The notes below the pieces were generated by a model. That model searched no databases and was not told the DNA's origin. It was given only the letters and a program-made list of their open reading frames with translations. Source: Streptomyces cucumeris (lineage in GTDB: Bacteria; Actinomycetota; Actinomycetes; Streptomycetales; Streptomycetaceae). Taken from it: a stretch of DNA of 64,000 bases. Made by a program: the position numbers and the translations under genes. The DNA lies in contig NZ_JANCLX010000006.1 in assembly GCF_024295805.1 (NCBI RefSeq), forward strand, positions 74,849 through 138,848. Reading direction: 5' to 3'. Positions 57,144 through 64,000 of this stretch are shown here, piece after piece. Each line of letters starts with the position of its first letter. The first letter of the stretch is position 1.

Positions 57144-57965
57144 GTGCGACCGCCCATCACCGTCGGCATCGACGGTTTTCCCGAGAGCCCGCCCGCCGCG
57201 CACTGGGCGGCACGTGAGGCGCTGCTGCGCGATGTGGCGCTGCGGCTCGTCCACGCCTGGATCCTGCTCGCGCCCACGGACCCGGATGTGACGTCCGGGG
57301 AGGACATCCCCCGCGGAGACGACCAGAACTACTGGGCGCGCCGTCTGCTGAGCGACACCGTGGGCGAGTTGCGCGCCGCCCATCCGGAACTGAGGGTCAC
57401 CGCCGAACTGGTGCCGCAGGAGACGGTGCCCGCGCTGCTGGCCGCGGGCCGCGACGCGGAGATGCTGGTGCTCGGTTCACGCGGACGCGGCACCATCGGC
57501 GGATTCCTGCTCGGTTCCACCGGGCGGCAGACCCTGGCCCGCGGCACCCGGCCGATGGTGCTGGTGCACGCGGACGACGGCGGCCGCAACGCGGATGTGA
57601 CCGTGGGCCTGGGGCTGCGGCGGGCGTCCGACGAGGTGCTGGAGTTCGCCTTCGACGCGGCTGCGCGGCGCGGCGGTTCGCTGCGCGCGGTGCACGCGGG
57701 CGCCCACCGGGCGGACCCCGACGCCACGGCCGCGCTGAGCGCGGCGCTGCTGCCGTGGCGGGACAAGTATCCGCGGGTGCCGGTGGCCGAGGAGATCACC
57801 TCCGAGCGCGCGGGCCGCGGTGTGGTGCGCGCCGCCGCGGGCTCCGGACTGCTCGTCCTGGGGCGCGACGGGGCCGGACACGGTGGCGGACCACGGCTGG
57901 GCGCGGTGACCCACGCCGCCGTGCACCACGCGCCGTGTCCGGTGGCGGTGGTGCCGTGCGGCTGA
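57144..57965 (+). CDS. Universal stress protein with two USP domains
   Basis: A 273-residue tandem USP. GTG 57144 is favoured because GGAGG (57131-57135) is 8 bases away; GTG 57135 is the alternative. Domain 1 has ITVGIDGFPESPPAAHWAAREA and the full ATP loop GSRGRGTIGGFLLGSTG; domain 2 has VTVGLGLRRASDEVLEFAFDAAARR and GRDGAGHGGGPRLGAVTHAAVHH. The two domain-2 openings in this protein and in that at 54447 are closely alike (LEFAFDAAARR), so the pair probably arose by duplication. Confidence 0.91.
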   Translation: MRPPITVGIDGFPESPPAAHWAAREALLRDVALRLVHAWILLAPTDPDVTSGEDIPRGDDQNYWARRLLSDTVGELRAAHPELRVTAELVPQETVPALLAAGRDAEMLVLGSRGRGTIGGFLLGSTGRQTLARGTRPMVLVHADDGGRNADVTVGLGLRRASDEVLEFAFDAAARRGGSLRAVHAGAHRADPDATAALSAALLPWRDKYPRVPVAEEITSERAGRGVVRAAAGSGLLVLGRDGAGHGGGPRLGAVTHAAVHHAPCPVAVVPCG

Positions 57966-58004
57966 ACACCGGCCCGGTTCGCCGGTCAACCCGCCCTGGC
58001 AGCC

Positions 58005-58038
58005 CATGAGTCGGGACGAGGCATGAGTTGGGACGAGG
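58005..58038. repeat. Tandem 17-base duplication before the nicotinate PRTase gene
   Basis: CATGAGTCGGGACGAGG (58005-58021) is followed directly by the same sequence with one change (58022-58038). Each copy includes an ATG and a GACGAGG that can serve as ribosome site; the gene itself starts at 58051. Confidence 0.75.
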
Positions 58039-58050
58039 GAGAGCACGACG

Positions 58051-59478
58051 ATGTCGAACGCGATGACCACCGATCTCTACGAGGCGACCATGGCCCTGTC
58101 CTATGTGCGGGAGGGCATGACCGCACCGGCCACCTTCGACCTCTACGTCCGCGACCTCCCGCCCGAGCGCGGGTTCCTGGTGGCCGCGGGGCTGGAACCG
58201 GCGCTGGACTACCTGTCCGGCTTCCGGGTGTGGCCGGACGACGTCGAGGCGTTCGCCGACGCGCTGCACCGCCCCCGGGAGGACCTGGAGCCCCTGCTGG
58301 GCCTGGAGTTCGACGGTGAGGTGCGGGCGGTACCCGAGGGCCGGGTCGTCCTGGCCGGGGAGCCGCTGCTGGAGCTGACGGCGCCGCTGCCCCAGGCCCA
58401 GCTCGTCGAGACGTATCTGCTGGGCCAGCTCAGCCACCAGACCACCATCGCCTCCAAGGCGGTGCGGTGTGTGCTGGCCGCCGACGGCCACCCGGTGCTG
58501 GACTTCGCACTGCGCCGCACCCACGGCCCGCAGGCCGGGATGCAGGCCGCCCGGCTGAGCGCCATGGCCGGATTCGCCGGGACGAGCAATGTCGAGGCGG
58601 CCACCGCGTACGGACTCACGGCGAGCGGCACGATGGCGCACTCGTACATCGAGGCGTTCCCGGACGAGGAGAGCGCGTTCCGGGCGTTCGCCCGTGCCCA
58701 TCCCGGTCCGGTGACCTTCCTGGTGGACACCTACGACACCCTGACGGGCGTGGCCACCGCCGCCCGGGTCCTGCGCGACCTGGGTCCGGACGCCGGTTCC
58801 GCCATCCGGCTGGACAGCGGCGACCTCGGCGCGCTCGCGGTGCGGGCGCGGCGGATCCTCGACGAGGCGGGGCTGGAGCGGGTGCGGATCGTGGCCAGTG
58901 GCGGGCTGGACGAGTACGCCGTGGCCGAGCTGGTACGCGCGGGGGCTCCGATCGACGTGTTCGCGGTGGGCACCCGGGTCGGGGTCTCGGCGGACTCCGC
59001 CTATCTGGACTCCGCCTACAAACTGGTCGCCTACGACGGACTGCCGGTGATGAAGCTGTCCTCGGCGAAGGCCACGGCGCCCGGCGCCAAACAGGTCTGG
59101 CGGCGGCCCGGCTTCGCCGATGTGATCGGGGAACGGGACGAGCTGCCGCCGCGCGGTGGCAGCCCGCTGCTGGAGACGGTGATGCGCGACGGCCGCAGGA
59201 CCGGGCCGCCCGACACCCTGGAGCGGGCGCGGCAGCGCCTCGACGCCGACCTGGCCGGGCTGCCGCCGCAGGCCCGCAGGATCCGCGAACCCATGCCGCC
59301 GCGTCCGGCCACCTCACCTCCGCTGGCCCGGCTCGCGGGCCGGGTGCGCCACCGGATCGAGCACCGGATCGCCGGGGAACACCAGGCCGAACGGCCGGCC
59401 CCCGGAGCCGAGCGGACCAGGCCGGGGGCCGCTCGGCCCCTGCCTTCGGCGGGCGGCACGCCGGCACGATGGAGATGA
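58051..59478 (+). CDS. pncB: Nicotinate phosphoribosyltransferase
   Basis: A 475-residue NAPRTase that makes nicotinate mononucleotide from nicotinate and PRPP for NAD salvage. Features include MTTDLYEATMALSYVREGM at the start, FDLYVRDLPPERGFLVAAGLE, the catalytic-His segment DFALRRTHGPQAGMQAARLSAMAGFAGTSNV, GTMAHSYIEAFPDEESAF, and DSGDLGALAVRARRILD. The last 65 residues are a Pro/Arg/Ala-rich tail beyond the usual family end. Its place among stress genes suggests NAD supply during entry into or exit from rest. Confidence 0.94.
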   Translation: MSNAMTTDLYEATMALSYVREGMTAPATFDLYVRDLPPERGFLVAAGLEPALDYLSGFRVWPDDVEAFADALHRPREDLEPLLGLEFDGEVRAVPEGRVVLAGEPLLELTAPLPQAQLVETYLLGQLSHQTTIASKAVRCVLAADGHPVLDFALRRTHGPQAGMQAARLSAMAGFAGTSNVEAATAYGLTASGTMAHSYIEAFPDEESAFRAFARAHPGPVTFLVDTYDTLTGVATAARVLRDLGPDAGSAIRLDSGDLGALAVRARRILDEAGLERVRIVASGGLDEYAVAELVRAGAPIDVFAVGTRVGVSADSAYLDSAYKLVAYDGLPVMKLSSAKATAPGAKQVWRRPGFADVIGERDELPPRGGSPLLETVMRDGRRTGPPDTLERARQRLDADLAGLPPQARRIREPMPPRPATSPPLARLAGRVRHRIEHRIAGEHQAERPAPGAERTRPGAARPLPSAGGTPARWR

Positions 59479-59539
59479 CGGCGTCGGCGGCGCCGATGCC
59501 CGCCACCCGTGACCCGCGCACCTGTGGAAGGGGCCCTTG

Positions 59540-59998
59540 ATGATCACCAGAAACGGGGTGGTGGCCGCCGTACCGCCGGACCACCGCGACCAGTTCGTCC
59601 GTCTCGCCCATGAGGTGTCCTTCCCGATGGGCACCCGCATCTTCGAGGAAGGGGGTCTGGCCGACCGCTTCTGGATCATCAGCAGCGGAGGGGTCGCCCT
59701 CGATGTGCACGTACCGGGGCGGAAGGCACCCGTCGTGGCCACCCTGGGCCCCGGTGATCTGCTCGGCTGGTCGTGGCTGATCCCGCCCTGCCGGTGGCAC
59801 CTGGGCGCGGAGGCGGTCAGCCCGGTGCGGGCCGAGGAGTTCGACGCGGCCACGGTGCGTGCGCTGATCCAGGAGGACCCGGTACTGGGCAATGCGCTGT
59901 CCACGTATGTCGCGGGTGTGGTGGGACGGCGGCTGCGCTCGACCCGCAGCCGGCTGCTGGACCTCTACGGGCCCCACAGCCACGCGTTCGACGTTTGA
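59540..59998 (+). CDS. Single cyclic-nucleotide-binding domain protein
   Basis: A 152-residue stand-alone cNMP-binding domain without DNA-binding or enzymatic part. ATG 59540 follows GGAAGGGG by 6 bases. The barrel is visible as VSFPMGTRIFEEGGLADRFWIISSGGVALDV, then VATLGPGDLLGWSWLIPPCRWHLGAEAVSPVRAEEFD, followed by the C-helix. The phosphate-binding cassette R-A of true cAMP binders is replaced by CRWHLGA, so ligand may differ. It precedes the second CBS-BON gene by 20 bases. Confidence 0.88.
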   Translation: MITRNGVVAAVPPDHRDQFVRLAHEVSFPMGTRIFEEGGLADRFWIISSGGVALDVHVPGRKAPVVATLGPGDLLGWSWLIPPCRWHLGAEAVSPVRAEEFDAATVRALIQEDPVLGNALSTYVAGVVGRRLRSTRSRLLDLYGPHSHAFDV

Positions 59999-60018
59999 GG
60001 GACCGAGGGGTGGTCACC

Positions 60019-60669
60019 GTGCAGCGGGGCTCGCACATCGTCAGTGATGTGATGACGCATACGGTGGTGGCCGTCGGCCGTGAGGCGCCGTTCAAGGAGA
60101 TCGTCAGAACGCTGGAGCAGTGGCGGGTGAGCGCGCTGCCGGTGCTGGAGGGCGAGGGCCGGGTCGTCGGAGTGGTCTCCGAGGCGGATCTGCTGCCGAA
60201 GGAGGAGTTCCGGGACAGCGACCCCGCCCGGGTGGCCCAGTTGCGCGATCTGCCGGACGCGGCGAAGGCGGGCGCGGTGACCGCCGACGAGCTGATGACT
60301 GCCCCGGCCATCACGGTGCACGCGGGCGCGACGCTGGCGGAGGCGGCGCGTGTGATGACGCACCAGCGCGTCAAACGGCTGCCGGTCGTCGACGACGAGG
60401 GCCGTCTGGAGGGCATCGTCAGCCGTGCCGATCTGCTGAAGGTCTTCCTGCGGCCGGACGAGGACATCGAGGAGGAGGTGCGCCACGAGGTGGTGGCCCA
60501 TCTCTTCCCGGGCCCGGGCCAGACGGTGCGGGTCAGTGTCAGTGAGGGCGTGGTCACCCTCACCGGGCGGGTCCGGGACGCGGTGCTGGTACCGGCGGCG
60601 GCCCGGCTGATCCGGGCGGTCGAGGGCGTGGTGGACTTCGAGAACCGGCTGACTTCGACAACCGGCTGA
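60019..60669 (+). CDS. CBS-pair and BON domain protein with re-framed C-terminus
   Basis: A 216-residue paralogue of the protein at 52122. GTG 60019 is chosen because GAGGGG is 8 bases upstream; GTG 60010 is alternative. CBS motifs are at about 8-58 (VMTHTVVAVGREAPFKEIVRTLEQWRVSALPVLEGEGRVVGVVSEADLL) and 92-145; BON-like strands VRVSVSEGVVTLTGRVRD near 170-187. A 17-base tandem duplication at 60634-60667 shifts the frame in the last codons and gives the end FENRLTSTTG; without it the frame would run about nine codons further. Confidence 0.9.
   Translation: MQRGSHIVSDVMTHTVVAVGREAPFKEIVRTLEQWRVSALPVLEGEGRVVGVVSEADLLPKEEFRDSDPARVAQLRDLPDAAKAGAVTADELMTAPAITVHAGATLAEAARVMTHQRVKRLPVVDDEGRLEGIVSRADLLKVFLRPDEDIEEEVRHEVVAHLFPGPGQTVRVSVSEGVVTLTGRVRDAVLVPAAARLIRAVEGVVDFENRLTSTTG
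60634..60667. repeat. Tandem 17-base duplication at the end of the CBS-BON gene
   Basis: GACTTCGAGAACCGGCT (60634-60650) is repeated as GACTTCGACAACCGGCT (60651-60667), 16 of 17 identical. Because 17 is not a multiple of 3, reading through it changes frame and meets TGA at 60667-60669. Confidence 0.85.
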
Positions 60670-60731
60670 CGACGGCGCCGCCCGCGGCCCGGCCATCTTG
60701 AGCCAACCGTCCGTCGGACATGGTCCGCACC

Positions 60732-60757
60732 GTCACAGATGACGGTCACAGATGACG
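60732..60757. repeat. Perfect tandem 13-base duplication at the end of the Rv1733c-like gene
   Basis: GTCACAGATGACG occurs twice without gap (60732-60744 and 60745-60757). The second copy contains the stop codon of the leftward gene; the first lies just beyond it. Confidence 0.85.
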
Positions 60758-61324
60758 GCTCCAGCGCGGTTCGACCTCGGCCCAGGCACGCTCCCACTCC
60801 CGTGCCCGCCCGCGGTCCAGCCGCCACCGCACCACACCGCGCCCGGCCAGCGCCACCGCCGCCACCCCCGCCGCCGCCGACGCCCCGGCCAGCGAGGCCC
60901 GGGTCGCGACCTGCTCCTCGGTGGGCGGGGCGGGGACGAGCCGGCCGCGGCCGTCGACCCACACCGGCGTCGTCGTACCGGCCCGCCGTCCCTCGTGGAC
61001 CAGGGCGGAGCCGGTCTGCACGGCGCCGTCGGGAGCGGTCCACCGCACATTGGTGCGCACCTGGTCGGTGTCGGTGCCGTCGCCGGTGGGCGGCGCGGCG
61101 GGCGCGTGCTCCAGCAGCACCGCGGGCACCCGGTAGCGTTCGGCGCGCTCCTGGCGCAGCGTCTCGTCCACGGCGCTGCCCGCGAGCACACCCGCGGCCG
61201 GGCCGCCGACCACCATCACCGCGGTGGTCACCAGTACGACCCACGCCTCGGCCACGTCGGAGCGGCGTCTGAGCGGACTGCGCCGCCAGCGCCACAGCCA
61301 CCGCCCCCGCACATTCGTGCCCAT
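60746..61324 (-). CDS. Rv1733c-family membrane protein
   Basis: A 192-residue protein with two membrane helices: one near residues 27-52 ([24 protein letters not shown]) and one near 150-172 ([23 protein letters not shown]), flanking an extracytosolic domain of about 95 residues ([47 protein letters not shown]). This is the build of mycobacterial Rv1733c, a DosR-regulon antigen. ATG 61324 has no clear ribosome site, so the start is less certain. It is divergent from the response regulator. Confidence 0.85.
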   Translation of the reverse strand: MGTNVRGRWLWRWRRSPLRRRSDVAEAWVVLVTTAVMVVGGPAAGVLAGSAVDETLRQERAERYRVPAVLLEHAPAAPPTGDGTDTDQVRTNVRWTAPDGAVQTGSALVHEGRRAGTTTPVWVDGRGRLVPAPPTEEQVATRASLAGASAAAGVAAVALAGRGVVRWRLDRGRAREWERAWAEVEPRWSRHL

Positions 61325-61383
61325 GCCGCGACCGTCGCATGCGCGGGAGCCCGGGACGAGGGCCGGGCAGACCCCTGTGTTGG

Positions 61384-61428
61384 GGGCCTTTCGGTCCCGT
61401 CGCCGCTCCCCGGGGGCCCGTTCGGCCC
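61384..61428. promoter_or_regulatory. Two GGGCC-centred dyads upstream of the response regulator
   Basis: GGGCCTTTCGGTCCC (61384-61398) and GGGCCCGTTCGGCCC (61414-61428) lie between the divergent Rv1733c-like and response-regulator genes. The right halves (TTCGGYCCC-like) match the boxes at 51974-52034, but the spacing differs by a base. Autoregulation is plausible. Confidence 0.35.
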
Positions 61429-61575
61429 TGGTGCGGTCCCCGCCGGATGCGCCACGCTCGTCAGCGAGGGGGCCGGGCAGGACCACGGGTCGGGCAGACA
61501 CCGGCCAGGCGGACACCGGCCGGGCGGCCGGAGCCGGACAACGGGCGGATACGGACCAGCGGTGCGAGGAGCGCC

Positions 61576-62313
61576 ATGACCGAGACGCGGGAATCCCCGC
61601 CGACACCGCACCCCATCAGGGTGTTCCTGCTGGATGACCACGAGGTGGTCCGGCGCGGTCTGCACGACCTGCTGGACGCCGAACCGGATATCGAGGTGGT
61701 CGGGGACGCCGGAACCGTCGACCACGCGCTGGCCCGGGGCCCCGCGCTCCGGCCGGACGTGGCCATCCTGGACGTCCGGCTGCCGGACGGGGACGGCATC
61801 ACGGTCTGCCGCGAGCTGCGGTCCCGGATGCCGGGGCTGGCCTGTCTGATGCTCACCTCGTTCGACGACGACGATGCCCTGCTGGACGCGATCATGGCCG
61901 GGGCCGCGGGCTATGTCCTCAAGCAGATCAAGGGCTCCGACCTGGTCTCCGCGGTCCGTACGGTCGCCTCCGGGCAGTCGATGCTCGATCCGGCGACCAC
62001 CGCCCGGCTGATGAGCGCCCTGCGCGGGGACACCGCCCCGCAGGAGCCCAAGGACGAGGTGCTGGCCGGGCTGTCACCCCGGGAACGGGAGATCCTGGCG
62101 CTGATCGGCGAGGGACTGACCAACCGGCAGATCGGCAAACGGCTCTACCTCTCCGAGAAGACGGTCAAGAACCACATCTCCCGGCTGCTGGCCAAACTGG
62201 GCGTCGAGCGCCGCATCCAGGCGGCGGTGCTGGCGACCCACTCCTCCCCGGCGGCCCCCGACGACCATACGGCGCGCTCCGCGCCCCAGGCGCCCCATGT
62301 GCCCCACGGCTGA
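61576..62313 (+). CDS. NarL/FixJ-family response regulator (DevR/OsdR-like)
   Basis: A 245-residue two-component regulator; ATG 61576 follows GAGGAG. The receiver domain (14-135) has acidic pair Asp20-Asp21, phosphoacceptor Asp66 ([12 protein letters not shown]), Thr/Ser in MLTSFDDDD and Lys in [12 protein letters not shown]. The LuxR-type helix-turn-helix is at about 165-228 ([45 protein letters not shown]). The string GYVLKQIKG and the context of stress proteins and a nearby redox-type kinase match DevR/DosR of mycobacteria and OsdR of Streptomyces. It probably controls the island. Extra C-terminal tail is Pro/His/Ala rich. Confidence 0.93.
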   Translation: MTETRESPPTPHPIRVFLLDDHEVVRRGLHDLLDAEPDIEVVGDAGTVDHALARGPALRPDVAILDVRLPDGDGITVCRELRSRMPGLACLMLTSFDDDDALLDAIMAGAAGYVLKQIKGSDLVSAVRTVASGQSMLDPATTARLMSALRGDTAPQEPKDEVLAGLSPREREILALIGEGLTNRQIGKRLYLSEKTVKNHISRLLAKLGVERRIQAAVLATHSSPAAPDDHTARSAPQAPHVPHG

Positions 62314-62343
62314 GGGCCGGTACGCACCCATCGGTCCCCCACC

Positions 62344-62357
62344 GGGACCAACGGCCC
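62344..62357. promoter_or_regulatory. DevR/OsdR-like box upstream of the nitroreductase gene
   Basis: GGGACCAACGGCCC matches GGGNCGNNCGNCCC at 13 of 14 positions counting the fixed bases and lies 75 bases before ATG 62433. GGTCCC at 62333-62338 forms an additional dyad with GGGACC at 62344-62349. Confidence 0.45.
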
Positions 62358-62432
62358 CTGCCCCACCCGCTCTCCCGAGCCGCACGCTGACTGCGCGGGG
62401 TACCTCCCGCGCCCACCGGCGAGGAGAAGACC

Positions 62433-63443
62433 ATGCAGCCCGCAGTACTCGACGCGGCGATCCTCGAGAAACTGATCTCCGCGGCCGTGGCCGCTCCGTC
62501 GATGCACAACACCCAGCCGTGGCGCTACCGGCTGAACCCCGACACCGTCACGCTGGAGGTACGGGCGGCTCCGGAACGCGCCCTGCGCGAGGCCGACCCG
62601 ATGGGGAGGGCCATGAGCGTCTCCGCCGGGGCCGCCGTGTTCAACCTGCGGGTGGCGGTGGCCCACTTCGGCTGGGAGCCGGTGGTCCGGCTGCTGCCGC
62701 ACCGCTCACAGCCGGATCTGCTGGCCACGGTGCGGCTGGCCGCGTCGTCCCGTGCCCGTCCGCACCCCGCGCACGACGAGCTGTACGACGTGATCTGGCG
62801 CCGGCACAGCAGCCGGTTGCCCTTCACCGGGCGCCGGCTGCCCCGTCAGCTTCTGTACCGGCTGGCCGACGCCGCCCGTGAGGACGGCGCCGGTCTGCAT
62901 CTCGCGGGCCCGGAGGAGACCTCCCATCTGCTGCGGCTGACCGCCGAGGCCGAACAGCGCAACACCCACGACCCGCGGCGGGTCTCCGAGAGCCGGGAGT
63001 GGCTGCGCGACAGCGGTCCGTACGGGATCCCCGCCGCGGCCGTCGGCCCCCAGGACAGCGCGCACCGGATGCCGGTGCGGGACTTCCGCGCCACGGGCAC
63101 GGGCGCCCGGCAGCCGACGGCGCTGTTCGAGAGCCGTCCCACCCTGGCGGTGCTGACCACCGGCCACGACCGGCGGGCGGACTGGCTGCGGGCCGGGCAG
63201 GCCCTGGAGCACGTCCTGCTGCTGGCGACCTCGCACGCGGTACGGGCCTCGCTGCTGCACCAGGCGCTGGAGTGGTCGGATCTGCGGTGGGCGCTCAACG
63301 ACGGCCGCCGGACACCGGGCCATGTGCAGATGCTGATCCGGCTCGGCTACGGGCCGGCGGGTCCGGCCACCCCGCGCAGCGGCGCCCATGACGCACTGGA
63401 CGGCGGCCCGGCGGGCCCGGGCGGTACGGCCGCCGGGCACTGA
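62433..63443 (+). CDS. Acg-family FMN-binding nitroreductase-like protein
   Basis: A 336-residue protein of the Acg (Rv2032-like) nitroreductase branch: two tandem nitroreductase-like halves, with LISAAVAAPSMHNTQPWRYRL (FMN phosphate region) at residues 11-31, WRRHSSRLPFTGRRLP near 120, and LATSHAVRASLLHQALEW in the C-terminal half. Mycobacterial Acg proteins are DosR-induced and bind but seem not to turn over FMN in the usual way, perhaps storing flavin. ATG 62433 follows GGAGAAG. A candidate regulator box lies 75 bases upstream. Confidence 0.9.
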   Translation: MQPAVLDAAILEKLISAAVAAPSMHNTQPWRYRLNPDTVTLEVRAAPERALREADPMGRAMSVSAGAAVFNLRVAVAHFGWEPVVRLLPHRSQPDLLATVRLAASSRARPHPAHDELYDVIWRRHSSRLPFTGRRLPRQLLYRLADAAREDGAGLHLAGPEETSHLLRLTAEAEQRNTHDPRRVSESREWLRDSGPYGIPAAAVGPQDSAHRMPVRDFRATGTGARQPTALFESRPTLAVLTTGHDRRADWLRAGQALEHVLLLATSHAVRASLLHQALEWSDLRWALNDGRRTPGHVQMLIRLGYGPAGPATPRSGAHDALDGGPAGPGGTAAGH

Positions 63444-63474
63444 GCGGAGTCGGCACCGAGCGGGGCCCGGCGGC

Positions 63475-64000
63475 TCAGGGGCTGCGCAGCGGTACGCCCC
63501 ACACCAGCCGGGTGCCGCCGCCGGTGGGCACCTGGATGTCCAGCCCACCGCCGTACTTCTCGGCGCGCTCGGCCAGATTGCGCAGTCCGCTGCGCCGTCC
63601 GCCCTCCGGGACGCCCACGCCGTTGTCGGTGACGGTCAGGGTCAGCCGCCCGGAGGCGACCACCAGGGAGACCTCCGCGGCCCCGGCCTCCGCGTGCCGG
63701 GCGGTGTTCGACAGCGACTCGGCGAGGACCGCGACCATGTCGTCGGCGACCGGACGCGGCACATCGGTGTCGACCAGGCCCTCGGTGCGCAGCGAGGGGG
63801 TGAAGCCGAGCGCGGGCACCGCCTCCTCGATGGTCTTGGCGGTGCGGACGCGCAGGCCCTGGACGGCGGGGCCCGCCTCATGGGACCGCAGGCCGAAGAT
63901 GGTCGACCGGATGATCTTGATGGTGTCGTCGAGGTCGTCCACCACCCGCAGCAGCCGTTCGGAGCCCTCGGGGTGCTGGACGAAGCGCAGGGTGCTCTGC
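63475..64000 (-). CDS. Sensor histidine kinase, C-terminal part (DevS/OsdK-like; cut by window edge)
   Basis: The visible last 174 or so residues hold the end of a HisKA_3 dimerisation domain (STLRFVQHPEGSERLLRVVDDLDDTIKIIRSTIFGLRS) and a complete HATPase domain: N box AVLAESLSNTARHAEA, G1 DNGVGVPEGG, G2 GLRNLAERAEKYGGGLDI, ending GTRLVWGVPLRSP. The TIKIIRSTIFGL string is typical of DevS/DosT-type kinases, whose N-terminal GAF domains sense oxygen or redox through haem; that part lies beyond the window. It is convergent with the nitroreductase and is the natural partner of the response regulator at 61576. Confidence 0.92.
   Translation of the reverse strand, partial: QSTLRFVQHPEGSERLLRVVDDLDDTIKIIRSTIFGLRSHEAGPAVQGLRVRTAKTIEEAVPALGFTPSLRTEGLVDTDVPRPVADDMVAVLAESLSNTARHAEAGAAEVSLVVASGRLTLTVTDNGVGVPEGGRRSGLRNLAERAEKYGGGLDIQVPTGGGTRLVWGVPLRSP

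Overview
The window is very GC-rich actinomycete DNA. Its gene content points to a Streptomyces or close relative: an Rpf-type muralytic enzyme behind a cyclic di-AMP riboswitch, snapalysin, ABC sugar importers that lack their own ATPase, ATGA start/stop overlaps, and a Cys/His-type actinobacterial leader peptide. No tRNA, rRNA, CRISPR array, insertion sequence or prophage gene was seen.

Layout. 1-5035: a GntR regulator, with the start of an unidentified gene behind it, diverges from a polyamine ABC importer (potA-D-B-C). 5084-16220: the accessory locus of most interest. It holds a membrane protein; a nucleoside-phosphorylase-type effector with a C-terminal adaptor-like domain; a translationally coupled trio (VMAP-like protein, MoxR AAA ATPase, and a 1465-residue vWA/NB-ARC/TPR protein of the FxSxx-COOH-system type); and, convergent to the trio, a small candidate precursor peptide followed by a HExxH-type peptide hydroxylase. 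No radical SAM maturase lies nearby. 16392-21332: a DUF4232 lipoprotein, the riboswitch/Crp-controlled Rpf-LysM-M23 enzyme, a phosphoribosyltransferase/DUF1876 pair, and a DUF72 pair. 21374-33256: two sugar or polyol catabolic units. The first is PfkB kinase plus importer, divergent from a DeoR regulator and a GH4 glycosidase. The second is a DeoR regulator, importer and zinc dehydrogenase. 33325-45870: mixed genes (AI-2E transporter, DUF6924-like protein, snapalysin, YceI, RecQ, GH65, lamin-tail protein, acyl-CoA synthetase, GNAT with a leader peptide, SRPBCC pair). 46013-50908: glpF-glpK and a phosphoketolase. 51018-64000: a dormancy/oxygen-stress island resembling the mycobacterial DosR and Streptomyces OsdR regulons. 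It has four universal stress proteins, two CBS-BON proteins, a zinc alcohol dehydrogenase, XRE-PPOX, nicotinate phosphoribosyltransferase, a lone cNMP-binding domain, an Rv1733c-like protein, a NarL-type response regulator, an Acg nitroreductase and the 3' part of a sensor kinase.

How the parts may work together. The 5.7-16.2 kb locus reads as an NTP-dependent conflict or signalling system: a MoxR/vWA/VMAP core, an STAND-type NB-ARC-TPR sensor, an adaptor-linked nucleosidase effector, and a modified peptide as possible signal (inference). In the stress island the two-component pair at the right end probably controls the stress genes through GGGNCGNNCGNCCC-like palindromes seen in the 51.9-52.1 kb divergent promoter and upstream of the nitroreductase (inference). 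The same island carries several short tandem duplications at gene edges, one of which has re-framed a CBS protein's C-terminus.
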